DNA of 64,000 nt from Azospirillum halopraeferens DSM 3675 (GTDB lineage: Bacteria > Pseudomonadota > Alphaproteobacteria > Azospirillales > Azospirillaceae): assembly GCF_000429625.1 (NCBI RefSeq), contig NZ_AUCF01000029.1, positions 1-64,000 on the forward strand, written 5' to 3'. Shown here in pieces: positions 10,904-18,849 of this stretch (its first letter is position 1; the number at the start of each line of letters is the position of its first letter). Both the position numbers and the translations under genes were made by a program. The notes under the pieces were generated by a model. The model was not told the DNA's origin, ran no database searches, and worked only from the letters and a program-made list of their open reading frames with translations.

Positions 10904-10931
10904 AATATATGGGATCGCGGGCCGATGTCAA
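10904..10931 (-). promoter_or_regulatory. Sigma-70-type promoter of phasin 1
   Basis: On the complementary strand TTGACA (10926-10931) is followed after 16 bases by TATATT (10904-10909). It lies about 120 bases upstream of the phasin ATG, between the two TGC-rich palindromes. Confidence 0.6.
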
Positions 10932-10938
10932 CGGATTT

Positions 10939-10953
10939 TTGTGCACCGCACAA
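10939..10953. promoter_or_regulatory. Palindromic operator B of phasin 1
   Basis: Perfect palindrome TTGTGC-ACC-GCACAA, eight bases upstream of the -35 box. A near copy (CTGTGC-GCT-GCACAA) lies at the same place before phasin 2 at 11788-11802. Confidence 0.5.
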
Positions 10954-11040
10954 TGAGCTTGCGGCGCCGACCTGCGGCGATCCGCCGCACCCTATGCCGG
11001 TCGATGCCTTCCGGACGGGCCGGTCGCCCGGACGCACGAA

Positions 11041-11068
11041 GGGCCCGGACGGCGTGCCGTCCGGGCCC
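11041..11068 (-). terminator. Intrinsic terminator downstream of phasin 2
   Basis: Thirteen-base stem GGGCCCGGACGGC / GCCGTCCGGGCCC with a two-base turn, 35 bases past the phasin 2 stop. The leftward transcript continues TTCGTGCG. No long T run, so efficiency is uncertain. Confidence 0.65.
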
Positions 11069-11102
11069 CGAAGATGTGCAGTCGTCGACCGACGGCAGCC
11101 GA

Positions 11103-11630
11103 TCAGGCGGCCAGCGGCTTGGAGAACGTCTCGACCGCGGCGTTCATGCGCGCGCTCAGCGGCGCGAAGGCGGCGTTGGCGACCTGCACCGACATCTCGT
11201 GCAGCTTGGTGCTCTCCGCCACGAAGGCGTCGACCGACGCCTTGAAGTAGTCGTTCTGGAGGTCGACCAGCTCACGCACGCTCCTGGCCTGCAGGGCGGC
11301 CTTGCCGGCCTCGACCTGCTTGTCGAAGGAGGCCTGGGCGAAGGCGACGACTTCCTTGCCGAGGTCTTCCGCGCCCTTGGCGACGATGCTGCCCGACCGG
11401 AGCAGCGCCTCGACGTTGTCCTTGTTGAACGCCGTCAGGTCCTCGTAACCCTTCAGCAGCTGGCCCGACGCTTTCTCCACCTGCTCCTTGGCGGCGGACA
11501 TGGTCTGCTCGAACTGCTTCTGGGCCTGTTCCTGCTGGGCCTTGACGATGCCCTCGAAATTTTCCTTGGCCCGGGTGGCGACGTCTTCGATGGTCCTGAT
11601 GGCGGGCTTGCCCTTCACGGTGGTGGTCAT
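11103..11630 (-). CDS. Phasin family protein (copy 2)
   Basis: Second granule-associated phasin, 175 residues. It is about 17 residues longer than copy 1 because of an N-terminal extension (TTTVKGKPAIRTIEDV). It shares the helical core: FEGIVKAQQEQ, LLKGYEDLTAFNKDNVEALL, GSIVAKGAEDLGKEV, VRELVDLQNDYFK and FAPLSARMNAAVETFSKPLAA. The two genes arose by tandem duplication that included the promoter region. They may differ in granule affinity or timing. It is the first gene leftward of the Anbu gene and is divergent from it. Confidence 0.93.
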   Translation of the reverse strand: MTTTVKGKPAIRTIEDVATRAKENFEGIVKAQQEQAQKQFEQTMSAAKEQVEKASGQLLKGYEDLTAFNKDNVEALLRSGSIVAKGAEDLGKEVVAFAQASFDKQVEAGKAALQARSVRELVDLQNDYFKASVDAFVAESTKLHEMSVQVANAAFAPLSARMNAAVETFSKPLAA

Positions 11631-11730
11631 GTTTGCGCGTTCCTTCCGTTATGGCTTCACACCGGACCGCGGGCGGCCGGTGGCGCGGCGCTGGCGGCGT
11701 TATCGATCGCCGCGCGGCGGGCGGCGAGCC

Positions 11731-11746
11731 TTGCTGCATTGCAACA
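11731..11746. promoter_or_regulatory. TGC-rich operator A of phasin 2 (PhaR-like)
   Basis: TTGCTGCATTGCAACA, a TGC/GCA palindrome close to the PhaR sites described for PHB genes. It is positioned 57 bases from operator B, almost exactly as in front of phasin 1 (59 bases). Confidence 0.5.
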
Positions 11747-11787
11747 TGACCAAGTTATGGTCAGGTCACCCGTGAGTCAACGGGAAT

Positions 11788-11802
11788 CTGTGCGCTGCAC
11801 AA
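11788..11802. promoter_or_regulatory. Palindromic operator B of phasin 2 with adjacent -35
   Basis: CTGTGC-GCT-GCACAA. Immediately downstream on the complementary strand TTGACT (11775-11780) and CATAAC/ATAACT about 16 bases on form a plausible promoter. The whole block aligns with that of phasin 1, including the shared GTCAACGG between operator and -35. Confidence 0.5.
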
Positions 11803-11908
11803 TCCACCCGGCGCTGCGGACGGGGTACTCCCTTAACGGAAGCTTTACCGCCCCGTGCGCCAATCGGGGCCGCGCCGGCGGCGGCGCCTCAATCGGGATC
11901 CCTCGCAC

Positions 11909-12670
11909 ATGACCTATTGCCTCGGCATCAAGATCCGCGACGGGCTGGTGGCCCTGTCGGATGGCCGGATCACGAGCGGCACGCAGCTTTCCTCGGCCCG
12001 CAAGGTGACCATGGTGGGCACCGGCGCCAACCGGTTCTTCATCATGAACTCCGGCCTGCGCAGCGTGCGCGACAAGACACTGGCCTATCTGCGCCGGGAC
12101 ATGCAGGGCCGCCGCGGCGAGGGGTATCCCACCATGCTCGACGCCGTCTCCGCCTTCACCCGCTGCCTGCGCCAGGTGGCGGACGAGGACAAGGAGGCCC
12201 TGGCCGCCTCCAAGCTGCACTTCAACCTGCACGCCCTCATCGGCGGCCAACTCGCCGAGGACCAGGAACCCTACATGTTCCTGGTCTATCCCGAGGGCAA
12301 CTGGATCGAGGTGGACGAGCGCACCCCCTATCTGTCCATCGGTGCCACCGGCTATGGCAAGCCGATCCTGGACCGGGCGCTGAAGTTCGACACGGACATG
12401 CAGACGGCGCTGAAGATCGCCTACCTGTCCTTTGATTCCACACGTTTTTCCTCGGCCGATGTGGGATTTCCCATCGACCTGGTGACCTACAACACGGCCG
12501 ATCAGCAGTGGCGGCAGGCCAATTTCGATTACGACGACCTGGTCGAACAGCGCCTGTGGTGGAACCGCAACATCACCGAGCTGGCTCGCCGCATGCCCGA
12601 TGGTCCGTGGGTGGAAACCCTGGTGCCCGAGCGGCTGCGCACCATCCAGGTGGACGGGGAGCCGGCGTAG
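11909..12670 (+). CDS. Anbu-type proteasome-like peptidase (COG3484)
   Basis: Predicted member of the Anbu (ancestral beta subunit) family, relatives of HslV and 20S proteasome subunits that form open helical rings. 253 residues. The protein starts MTYCLGIKIRDGLVALSDGR: Thr2 follows the initiator Met as the would-be N-terminal nucleophile. The SDGR, ARKV and GY(P)TMLDAV segments match the Ntn-hydrolase core. The frame is open 54 bases further upstream, but only ATG 11909 places Thr at the mature N-terminus. Anbu genes usually sit beside a transglutaminase-like gene and alpha-E / ATP-grasp genes. Here the neighbours are a phasin and a lipoprotein. Function and substrates are unknown. Confidence 0.88.
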   Translation: MTYCLGIKIRDGLVALSDGRITSGTQLSSARKVTMVGTGANRFFIMNSGLRSVRDKTLAYLRRDMQGRRGEGYPTMLDAVSAFTRCLRQVADEDKEALAASKLHFNLHALIGGQLAEDQEPYMFLVYPEGNWIEVDERTPYLSIGATGYGKPILDRALKFDTDMQTALKIAYLSFDSTRFSSADVGFPIDLVTYNTADQQWRQANFDYDDLVEQRLWWNRNITELARRMPDGPWVETLVPERLRTIQVDGEPA

Positions 12671-12686
12671 CGCAGCGCTCCCGACG

Positions 12687-13451
12687 TCAGCGCCCGCCAT
12701 CCGCCGCGCCGGCGGCGGGCGGGCGCAGGGCGGCGATCAGCGCGCCGAACGGCCGGGTCGGGCCGACGATACCGTCGGCGTCCACCTCGACCGAGAACAG
12801 CGGCCCGGCGTCGTCCAGCGCCCCGCCGTCGGGCAGGCGCCGGGGTGCGGCGTGGGGCGGCGGCAGGGCCGGGAAGGGCACGCCCGTGGCGTCCGCGGCG
12901 CCCAGCGGCCCGCCGAACCGGACGTCGGCGAAGCGGTCGGACGGGTAGGGGTAGGCGTTGAAGAACCAGTTGCCGGCATGGCAGCCCTGGACCAGCCAGT
13001 AGATGCCGTTGGACGGCAGCAGCAGGCGCTGCGGCAGCGGATCGAAGGCGCCGCTGTCGTGCAGGCTCAGCACGAAGCTGGCGAACTGGTGCGGCGTCAG
13101 CCGGGTGGTCGCCACCGCGCCGCGGCCGGGCCCCAGCGGGTCGTTGAGGTCCACGCGGGCGATGTCGGTGGCCTGGATGACCCGGGCCTCCAGCACGGCA
13201 CCGCCGTTCTCGGCATCGCCGATCACATCGTAGGTGCGCACGTGCCGATTGTAGTCGGCGTTGAACACCAGACGGAAGCGGTCGCCGGCGCCGGTGCCGC
13301 GGGTGCGGCAGGCGTCGCGCAGGTCGTCGCCGGCCAGGTAGCTCAGCCACGTCAGCTTTCGGGCAACGGGATTGTCCACCGCGCCGGGAGAGGCGCAGCC
13401 CGCCGCCGCCAGGACGGCCACCAGGAGAATGCCGCGTGCGATGCCAGACAT
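12687..13451 (-). CDS. Putative lipoprotein, unknown function
   Basis: Unrecognised protein of 254 residues. The N-terminus MSGIARGILLVAVLAAAGCASPG is a lipoprotein signal with lipobox AAGC, so the mature protein should be lipidated at Cys and reside in the envelope. The body has an alternating beta-like pattern (RFRLVFNADYNRHVRTYDVIGD) and a CHAGNWFFNAYPYPSDRF block. The last 70 residues are Pro/Gly-rich. ATG 13451 is chosen because it begins the signal peptide; the frame stays open upstream to about 13613. It converges with the Anbu gene, 16 bases between stops. Confidence 0.6.
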   Translation of the reverse strand: MSGIARGILLVAVLAAAGCASPGAVDNPVARKLTWLSYLAGDDLRDACRTRGTGAGDRFRLVFNADYNRHVRTYDVIGDAENGGAVLEARVIQATDIARVDLNDPLGPGRGAVATTRLTPHQFASFVLSLHDSGAFDPLPQRLLLPSNGIYWLVQGCHAGNWFFNAYPYPSDRFADVRFGGPLGAADATGVPFPALPPPHAAPRRLPDGGALDDAGPLFSVEVDADGIVGPTRPFGALIAALRPPAAGAADGGR

Positions 13452-13674
13452 GCCATAACATATAGCGCCTTCCCGGCGGCGTGAGTAGAGGAGCCTGCGC
13501 CATCCCCCGCGCGCGGGCGGTCTACGCCGTCCGGAGCGGTCCGCCGGCCCCCTTTTCGTCACAGGGCGGAGCCTCTTCCGGAAGCAAGAAATTAACGAAT
13601 TCCCGCTAGACACTGATTTGTCTGGAATTTACCATTGCGCCGCTGGCCGCAATGACAGCTTTTCCGGGGGCACC

Positions 13675-15039
13675 ATGACCGTGACGCCGCGCCTTGTTCA
13701 CGCCCGAGGGCGATCGTTCGTCGTTCCGGCGGCGGAACGAACGCCGGCGCGCGCCGCATGCCGCATGCTGGCCGGGGTGTTCGCCCTGGTGGCGATGCTG
13801 GCGGCCGGCCCCGCACTCGCGTCGAAATACGCGGCCATCGTGATGGACGCCCGCACGGGCGAGGTGCTGCACCACGAAGACGCCGACGCGACTCGCTTCC
13901 CGGCGTCTCTCACCAAGATGATGACCCTCTACCTGGCGTTCGAGGCGCTGGACGCCGGCCGCATCAAGCTCGACCAGGCGTTGCCGGTGTCGCAGCACGC
14001 GCAGAGCATGCCGGCGACCAAGCTGGGCCTGCGGGCCGGCAGCACGCTGCGGGTGGAGCAGGCGATCCTGGCGCTGGTCACCAAGTCGGCCAACGACGCG
14101 GCCGTCGTGCTGGCGGAAGCGCTGGGCGACTCCGAGACGCGCTTCGCCGAGATGATGACGCGCAAGGCGCGCCAGCTCGGCATGAACGCCACCGTCTTCC
14201 GCAACGCCTCCGGCCTGCCCAACACCGCCCAGGTCACCACGGCGCGCGACATGGCCGTCCTGTCGCGGGCGCTGATCGCCGACCATCCCAAGTATTACTC
14301 CTATTTCGGACGCCGCTCCTTCACGTATGGCGGGAAGCAGCTTCACAGCCACAACCGGTTGATGTCGCGCTACGACGGCATGGACGGCATCAAGACCGGC
14401 TACATCAACGCTTCGGGCTTCAACCTCGCGGCCTCGGCGGTGCGCGACGGGCGGCGCCTGATCGCCGTGGTGCTGGGCGGCCCCTCCACCGCGTGGCGCG
14501 ACAACCGCGTGGCGTCGCTGCTGGATGACGGATTCGGCCGCCGCGCTCCGGTGCGGGACATCCCGGCGCTGGTCGCCAGCCTGCCGTCGTCCCGCTCTGC
14601 CCCGGTGCCCGACGCCAAGCCGACCCCGCCGGGCGGTGCCGCCAAGGCAGCCACGGTGCAGGCGGTGGTCGCCGGCGCCCCCGTTCCCGACAAGAAGCCG
14701 GCGACCCTGGCCGCGGGCACCGCACCCCGGGCGGCCGCGGCCAAGCCGGGCGCGGTGCCCGCCGCCGCCAGGGCCGGTGCCGGCGACGTGTGGGGCGTCC
14801 AGGTCGGCGCCTTTTCCAACCGGGCGTCCAGCCAGCAGGCGCTGACGCGGGCCTCGCAGAAGCTGCCGCAACTGCTGGCCGATGCGGAGAAGACCATCAC
14901 CGCCGTGCCCACCAGCCGCGGCACGGTCTACCGCGCGCGGCTCCTCGGCTTCGACGAGAAGGATGCGCGCTCCATCTGCGAACGCCTGCAGCGGGCGGGC
15001 CAGCGCTGCATGCCCGTGGCTCCCAGCGAAGGCACCTGA
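13675..15039 (+). CDS. D-alanyl-D-alanine carboxypeptidase (PBP5 type) with SPOR domain
   Basis: Periplasmic low-molecular-weight penicillin-binding protein that trims the terminal D-Ala of muropeptide pentapeptides. 454 residues. An N-terminal signal (AGVFALVAMLAAGPALAS) is followed by the transpeptidase-like domain with all three active-site motifs: SLTK (Ser nucleophile, about residue 77), SAN and KTG (in GIKTGYINASGFN). A Pro/Ala-rich linker then leads to a C-terminal SPOR domain (WGVQVGAFSNRASSQ ... TVYRARLLGFDEKDA) that binds denuded glycan at division sites. SPOR-fused carboxypeptidases are usual in alphaproteobacteria. The preferred start is ATG 13675 after CCGGGGGCACC. Confidence 0.94.
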   Translation: MTVTPRLVHARGRSFVVPAAERTPARAACRMLAGVFALVAMLAAGPALASKYAAIVMDARTGEVLHHEDADATRFPASLTKMMTLYLAFEALDAGRIKLDQALPVSQHAQSMPATKLGLRAGSTLRVEQAILALVTKSANDAAVVLAEALGDSETRFAEMMTRKARQLGMNATVFRNASGLPNTAQVTTARDMAVLSRALIADHPKYYSYFGRRSFTYGGKQLHSHNRLMSRYDGMDGIKTGYINASGFNLAASAVRDGRRLIAVVLGGPSTAWRDNRVASLLDDGFGRRAPVRDIPALVASLPSSRSAPVPDAKPTPPGGAAKAATVQAVVAGAPVPDKKPATLAAGTAPRAAAAKPGAVPAAARAGAGDVWGVQVGAFSNRASSQQALTRASQKLPQLLADAEKTITAVPTSRGTVYRARLLGFDEKDARSICERLQRAGQRCMPVAPSEGT

Positions 15040-15147
15040 CCGAACCGGCCGGAGCGGCTCGCCCGCCTGTGCCTCTGGACCGGCGGGCCGGGGAGTGGTT
15101 CACTCCTCCTCCGGCCCTGGCCGGTGCGGATGGGATGGGAGGGGATG

Positions 15148-16089
15148 ATGGCGCAGGCGTTGGCGATGACGCGGGCGGTGCCCGTCTTCGGCAGCCTGGA
15201 GACGCCGGACGGCGCGGTCCTGCGGACCGCCGCATGGCGGCCATCCGGACGGCTTCGTGGCACCGTGGTCATGCTGACCGGCCGGGCGGAGTTCGTGGAG
15301 AAGTACCAGGAGACGGCGGAGGCGCTGCTGGCGCGCGGCCTTCAGGTCTTCTCGCTGGACTGGCGCAACCAGGGCCTGTCGACCCGCCCCTCCGGCAACC
15401 CGCAAAAGCACCATCTGGATGATTTCGACGTGCTGCGCGACGACCTCGCCCTGTTCGTCGAGCGGGTCGTGCTGCCCGCGGCGGAGGGGCCGATGGTGCT
15501 GCTCGCCCATTCCATGGGCGGCATGGCGGCAACGCTCTACCTGGCCGCGGAGCCGGAACTGTTCGCCGCCGCCGTGCTGTCCGCCCCCATGCACGACATC
15601 CGCACCGCGCCGTGGCCGCGCCGGGCGGCGGCGATCCTGGCCGCGGTGGCCTGCGCCACCGGCTTCGCCACCGCTTACGCGCCGGGCCAGCGCGACTATG
15701 ACCCGGCCGAGGGCGCGTTCGATCCCGACAACCCCATCACCGGCGATCCCGCCCGCTACGCCGTCTTCCACGACGCCTTCCGTCGCCGGCCGGAGCTGCG
15801 CGTCGGCGGCGTCACGTTCGGCTGGGTGCGCGCCGCGCTGCGCGCCGCCGACGCGGTGCGCGCGGAACTGCCGCTGGAGTCCGTGCGCACGCCGGTGCTG
15901 CTGCTGAGTGCCCCCGACGACCGCATCGTCGACGCCACCGTCCATCCCCTGGTGGCGCAGCGCTTCGGCTGCTGCACGCTGGTCACCTACCCGGACGCCC
16001 GCCACGAGGTGCTGATGGAGCGTGATCCCATCCGCGACCGCGTGTGGGCCGACATCGACGCGTTCCTCGCCCCCATCCTTGCCGCGTAA
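15148..16089 (+). CDS. Alpha/beta hydrolase, lysophospholipase-like
   Basis: Hydrolase of the monoacylglycerol lipase / PldB type, about 313 residues. The catalytic triad is visible: nucleophile elbow AHSMGG, Asp in SAPDDRIVD, and His in PDARHEVLMERD. The oxyanion region is VMLTGRAEFVEKYQE, and SLDWRNQGLS is typical of serine lysophospholipases. No signal peptide is seen, so it is probably cytosolic or membrane-peripheral. GGGAGGGG fits a start at 15148 (15145 and 15130 are alternatives). It is followed nine bases later by the DUF6352-like gene, probably as an operon. Confidence 0.9.
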   Translation: MAQALAMTRAVPVFGSLETPDGAVLRTAAWRPSGRLRGTVVMLTGRAEFVEKYQETAEALLARGLQVFSLDWRNQGLSTRPSGNPQKHHLDDFDVLRDDLALFVERVVLPAAEGPMVLLAHSMGGMAATLYLAAEPELFAAAVLSAPMHDIRTAPWPRRAAAILAAVACATGFATAYAPGQRDYDPAEGAFDPDNPITGDPARYAVFHDAFRRRPELRVGGVTFGWVRAALRAADAVRAELPLESVRTPVLLLSAPDDRIVDATVHPLVAQRFGCCTLVTYPDARHEVLMERDPIRDRVWADIDAFLAPILAA

Positions 16090-16098
16090 AGGACCGAG

Positions 16099-17112
16099 AT
16101 GCCCGATTTCTGGAGCGAAAGCGGCTATCACCTGCTGCGCCGCGACGCCGACGGCCGGCTGGCGGTTACCGACGATTTCCTGCGCGCCTATCTCGCGCGA
16201 CCGGAGATGGCGCCGGTGGCCGAGAGCTGCGCGGCCGAGCGCGCCCTGCACGCCCGCCTGATGGAGGCGCCGTCCCGCCCCGTGAGCGAGGCGGAGGTGA
16301 GCGCCCCCGCGGACCCCGACGCGGTGGCGAACTGGCGGGTGTGGCTGGCCTTCCGCGACCGGCTGCTGGCCGGCGGCACGCTGGAGGCGGCCTATCTCGC
16401 CCTGTTCCGCGAGGGCGCGCGGGGGGTGCCGGGGCTGTTCCTCGACCAGCTCGTTCACGCCATCCTGCGCGGCATCCTGGAGGGCACGCCGTCCGCCCTG
16501 CGGGTGCGGGCGGGGGAGCTGCTGTTCCGCACCCAGATCGCCTCGGTCGAGGGCGGCCGGGTGCGCCTCGCCGACGCCGAGACGGTGGAAATGCACGCCG
16601 CTACCGGCGGCTTCGGCAGCCTCGGCCGGCTGGTGACGGAGGCCGGCATGGCGCCCCGTTCGGTGGAGCTGGACGTGCTGGACGAGCGCACGCAGGAGGA
16701 ATACTGGGCGCGGGCCGGCCGCCACGACACGGTGCTGGACATTACCTTCGGCGCTGCCGGCCTGGACGCGCTGTCCCGCGTGCTGGAGTCCTGGGTCGCC
16801 CATTTCCTGGCGGTCCGGGTGTCCATCCAGCCGGTGCAGACCATCCGGGACGAGCGCTGGGTGTGGCACGTCGGGCTGGACGCCGAGGGGTCGGCCATCC
16901 TCAACGACCTCTACCGCGGCCAGCCGGTGGAGGAGGAGCGGCTGGCCCGCATCCTCTCCCTGTTCCGCCTGGAGTTCGCCGACCCCGCGGCGATGCGCGC
17001 CGACATCGCCGGCCGGCCGGTCTATCTGGCGCTGGCCATGGACGCCGACCGGCGGGTGCGCCTGAAGCCCCAGAACCTGCTGGTGAACCTGCCGCTGGCC
17101 GCGGTGTCCTGA
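16099..17112 (+). CDS. Conserved protein, DUF6352-like
   Basis: A 337-residue protein of unknown function that resembles the DUF6352 family of alphaproteobacteria (recognised from the MPDFW start and overall pattern, not by search). The first 80 residues look helical. The segment around residues 95-230 contains WRVWLAFRDRLLAGGTLEAAYL, VPGLFLDQLVHAILR and ATGGFGSLGRLV. Residues 250-320 are beta-rich (VSIQPVQTIRDERWVWHVGLD). It has no signal peptide, membrane span, Cys pairs or nucleotide-binding loop. It is nine bases downstream of the lysophospholipase-like gene, suggesting a joint role. Confidence 0.7.
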   Translation: MPDFWSESGYHLLRRDADGRLAVTDDFLRAYLARPEMAPVAESCAAERALHARLMEAPSRPVSEAEVSAPADPDAVANWRVWLAFRDRLLAGGTLEAAYLALFREGARGVPGLFLDQLVHAILRGILEGTPSALRVRAGELLFRTQIASVEGGRVRLADAETVEMHAATGGFGSLGRLVTEAGMAPRSVELDVLDERTQEEYWARAGRHDTVLDITFGAAGLDALSRVLESWVAHFLAVRVSIQPVQTIRDERWVWHVGLDAEGSAILNDLYRGQPVEEERLARILSLFRLEFADPAAMRADIAGRPVYLALAMDADRRVRLKPQNLLVNLPLAAVS

Positions 17113-17211
17113 TCCGGCCTCATGAGACAGATTGCCGCCTTGGCCCCGATCGTCCGCCGGGCTAATAAATCCATACAAAAATTATGGCCATAACGGACGC
17201 GGGGAAACGCC

Positions 17212-17679
17212 ATGACGCACTCCATACAGGCCCGGACCATGAAACCCGGCGCCCACGAACGGCCGCGCTGGGACGGCGTGACCTGGCAGGACTCCTACGG
17301 GGTCGGCCACGGCGGCATCGACGCCGACCACCGCCGCCTGTTCGAGCTGTTCAACGCCTTCGTCGACGCGGTCAACGAGAACCGGGGCGATGCCGAGATC
17401 GAAGGCGTGCTGGTCGAACTGCTGGCCTACTGCGACACCCATTTCGACCGCGAGGAGCGGCTGATGCGGGAGTACGGCTATCCCGACTACGCCGCCCACA
17501 AGGCGATGCACGACAGCTTCGTGCGCCAGCTTCACGACGTGAACAACGCCCTCGACGCCGGCGGAGAGCAGGGGGCGTTCGTCCTGGGCTTCCTCGGCAA
17601 ATGGCTGTCCGGCCACATCCTCGGCGTCGACATGAAGCTCGGCGCCTGGCTCGGCGGGCGCGGCGCGGGCGCGGCCTGA
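17212..17679 (+). CDS. Bacteriohemerythrin
   Basis: Single-domain O2-binding diiron protein, 155 residues. The ligand set of the hemerythrin fold is visible: His in GIDADHRRLF, His and Glu in THFDREERLM, two His in HKAMHDSF, and His...Asp in GHILGVDMKL. Such proteins store or deliver oxygen to oxidases or protect oxygen-labile enzymes. The start uses GGGGAA before ATG 17212. It lies tail to tail with the iron-sulfur/molybdoenzyme operon, so its proximity to an anaerobic respiratory module is suggestive only. Confidence 0.92.
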   Translation: MTHSIQARTMKPGAHERPRWDGVTWQDSYGVGHGGIDADHRRLFELFNAFVDAVNENRGDAEIEGVLVELLAYCDTHFDREERLMREYGYPDYAAHKAMHDSFVRQLHDVNNALDAGGEQGAFVLGFLGKWLSGHILGVDMKLGAWLGGRGAGAA

Positions 17680-17684
17680 CGGCG

Positions 17685-17700
17685 CCCCCGTTCGCGGGGG
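17685..17700. terminator. Bidirectional hairpin between hemerythrin and polyferredoxin genes
   Basis: CCCCCG / CGGGGG stem with a TTCG tetraloop between two convergent stop codons. There is no T tract, so it is only a probable terminator. Confidence 0.4.
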
Positions 17701-17708
17701 GAGCGGGC

Positions 17709-18806
17709 CTAATCCAGCACCTGGAACAGGCGTGCGGTGCGGCGGGTGGTGCGGCAGATGCGGCACAGCCCGTCCGCGGCGGCGGGACGGGCGGCGGGAG
17801 ACAGCTCCTCGACGCCGCAGGCGCGGCAGCGATGGCGTTCCAGGGGCAGGGTGGTCTGGCGCCGGGGGGCCAGCCGTTCCAGGATCACCGCGTCCTCGGT
17901 GCACACGTCGGTGCACAGACAGCAGCCGGTGCAGTCCGCCGGCTCCAGGTGGAAGGCGGGCGGGTCGGGGTCCAGGCGGATGGCGCCGTGGGGGCACAGG
18001 CGGGCGCAGGCGCCGCAGGCGGTGCAGCGCGCCGCGTCCAGCGATGGCACCCATGGCCAGGGAACCGTGTCGTCCGTCCGTCCGGGTGCCGGCGGCGGCA
18101 GCAGGCGGGCGGGCGCCCGACCGGCGGCCGGGGGCGGATCCGCGGCCGGCGGCGCCGCCACCATGCGCAGCAGGGCGCGCCGCCCGATGCCCGGTGCCCC
18201 GTCCGGCCCCCCGTCCGGCTCGGTGTCGAAGCGGAGTTGCGCCCGCCACGGGGTCGGGGAGCGGCGGCGCAGGGCCAGCGGCGGCAGGCCGCGCCCGTCG
18301 AGCAGCCGGTTCAGCTCCGCCACCGCCGTGTCCAGCCGTACCGCCGTGGAGCACCCGGTGGGGCAGGCGGCGCAGTCGCCGCCGGTCACCACCAGCCGGC
18401 GCACGCCGGCACCGTACAGCGCGATCAGATCGGCGAGTCCGATGGCGTTGAGGCAGGGCAGCACACCGACCACGCCCTCGCGGCCGTTGGCCAGCCCGCT
18501 CTGGCCGCACGCGGCCATAGCCAGGGGGCCGGCGGCGTCGCGGCGCCGCACCGGGCGGTGAGGGGTGGCGATGACGCCCTCGGGGCAGGCGGGGACGCAC
18601 AGGCCGCAGCCGTCGCACCGGGCGGCGTCGAGGCTCACCCCGCCGTCGTCGACGCTCCAGGCGCCGCGCGGGCAGGCGTCGGCACAGGCCCGGCAGGTGG
18701 CGACGGCGGCTATCCGGTGGACGCACCGCTCCGCGTGAAGGCGCGGCAGGCCGGCGGTGCAGGTGTCGCGGGCGAGACTGAAGCGGCCGACCATGCTGCT
18801 GCCCAT
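17709..18806 (-). CDS. 4Fe-4S polyferredoxin of the molybdoenzyme operon
   Basis: Electron-transfer protein of 365 residues, the last gene of the leftward operon. Ferredoxin-type Cys clusters occur in two halves. Near residues 37-70: CRACADACPRG and CDGCGLCVPACPEG. Near 255-310: CTACGACARLCPHG and CTGCCLCTDVCTED. A CRACGVEEL...CRICRTTRR zinc-ribbon-like pair lies at the C-terminus. A middle domain carries CLNAIG, CAACPTGC and a Pro-rich linker. No signal peptide is seen, so a cytosolic assembly or electron-donating role is likely. Start ATG 18806 has GGGAGGAG 5-12 bases upstream. It is NapF-like in composition but larger; the exact family was not recognised. Confidence 0.8.
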   Translation of the reverse strand: MGSSMVGRFSLARDTCTAGLPRLHAERCVHRIAAVATCRACADACPRGAWSVDDGGVSLDAARCDGCGLCVPACPEGVIATPHRPVRRRDAAGPLAMAACGQSGLANGREGVVGVLPCLNAIGLADLIALYGAGVRRLVVTGGDCAACPTGCSTAVRLDTAVAELNRLLDGRGLPPLALRRRSPTPWRAQLRFDTEPDGGPDGAPGIGRRALLRMVAAPPAADPPPAAGRAPARLLPPPAPGRTDDTVPWPWVPSLDAARCTACGACARLCPHGAIRLDPDPPAFHLEPADCTGCCLCTDVCTEDAVILERLAPRRQTTLPLERHRCRACGVEELSPAARPAAADGLCRICRTTRRTARLFQVLD

Positions 18807-18849
18807 GAACGCTCCTCCCGTCGGCGGCCCGGCTCGGCCGTCCGGGCCA

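Larger units (their letters stand above)
10786..11102. other. Inter-phasin region
   Basis: No gene is seen in these 317 bases. From left to right it holds the untranslated leader of phasin 1, operator A, the promoter, operator B, about 90 bases without visible structure, and the terminator hairpin of phasin 2 at 11041-11068. Confidence 0.6.
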
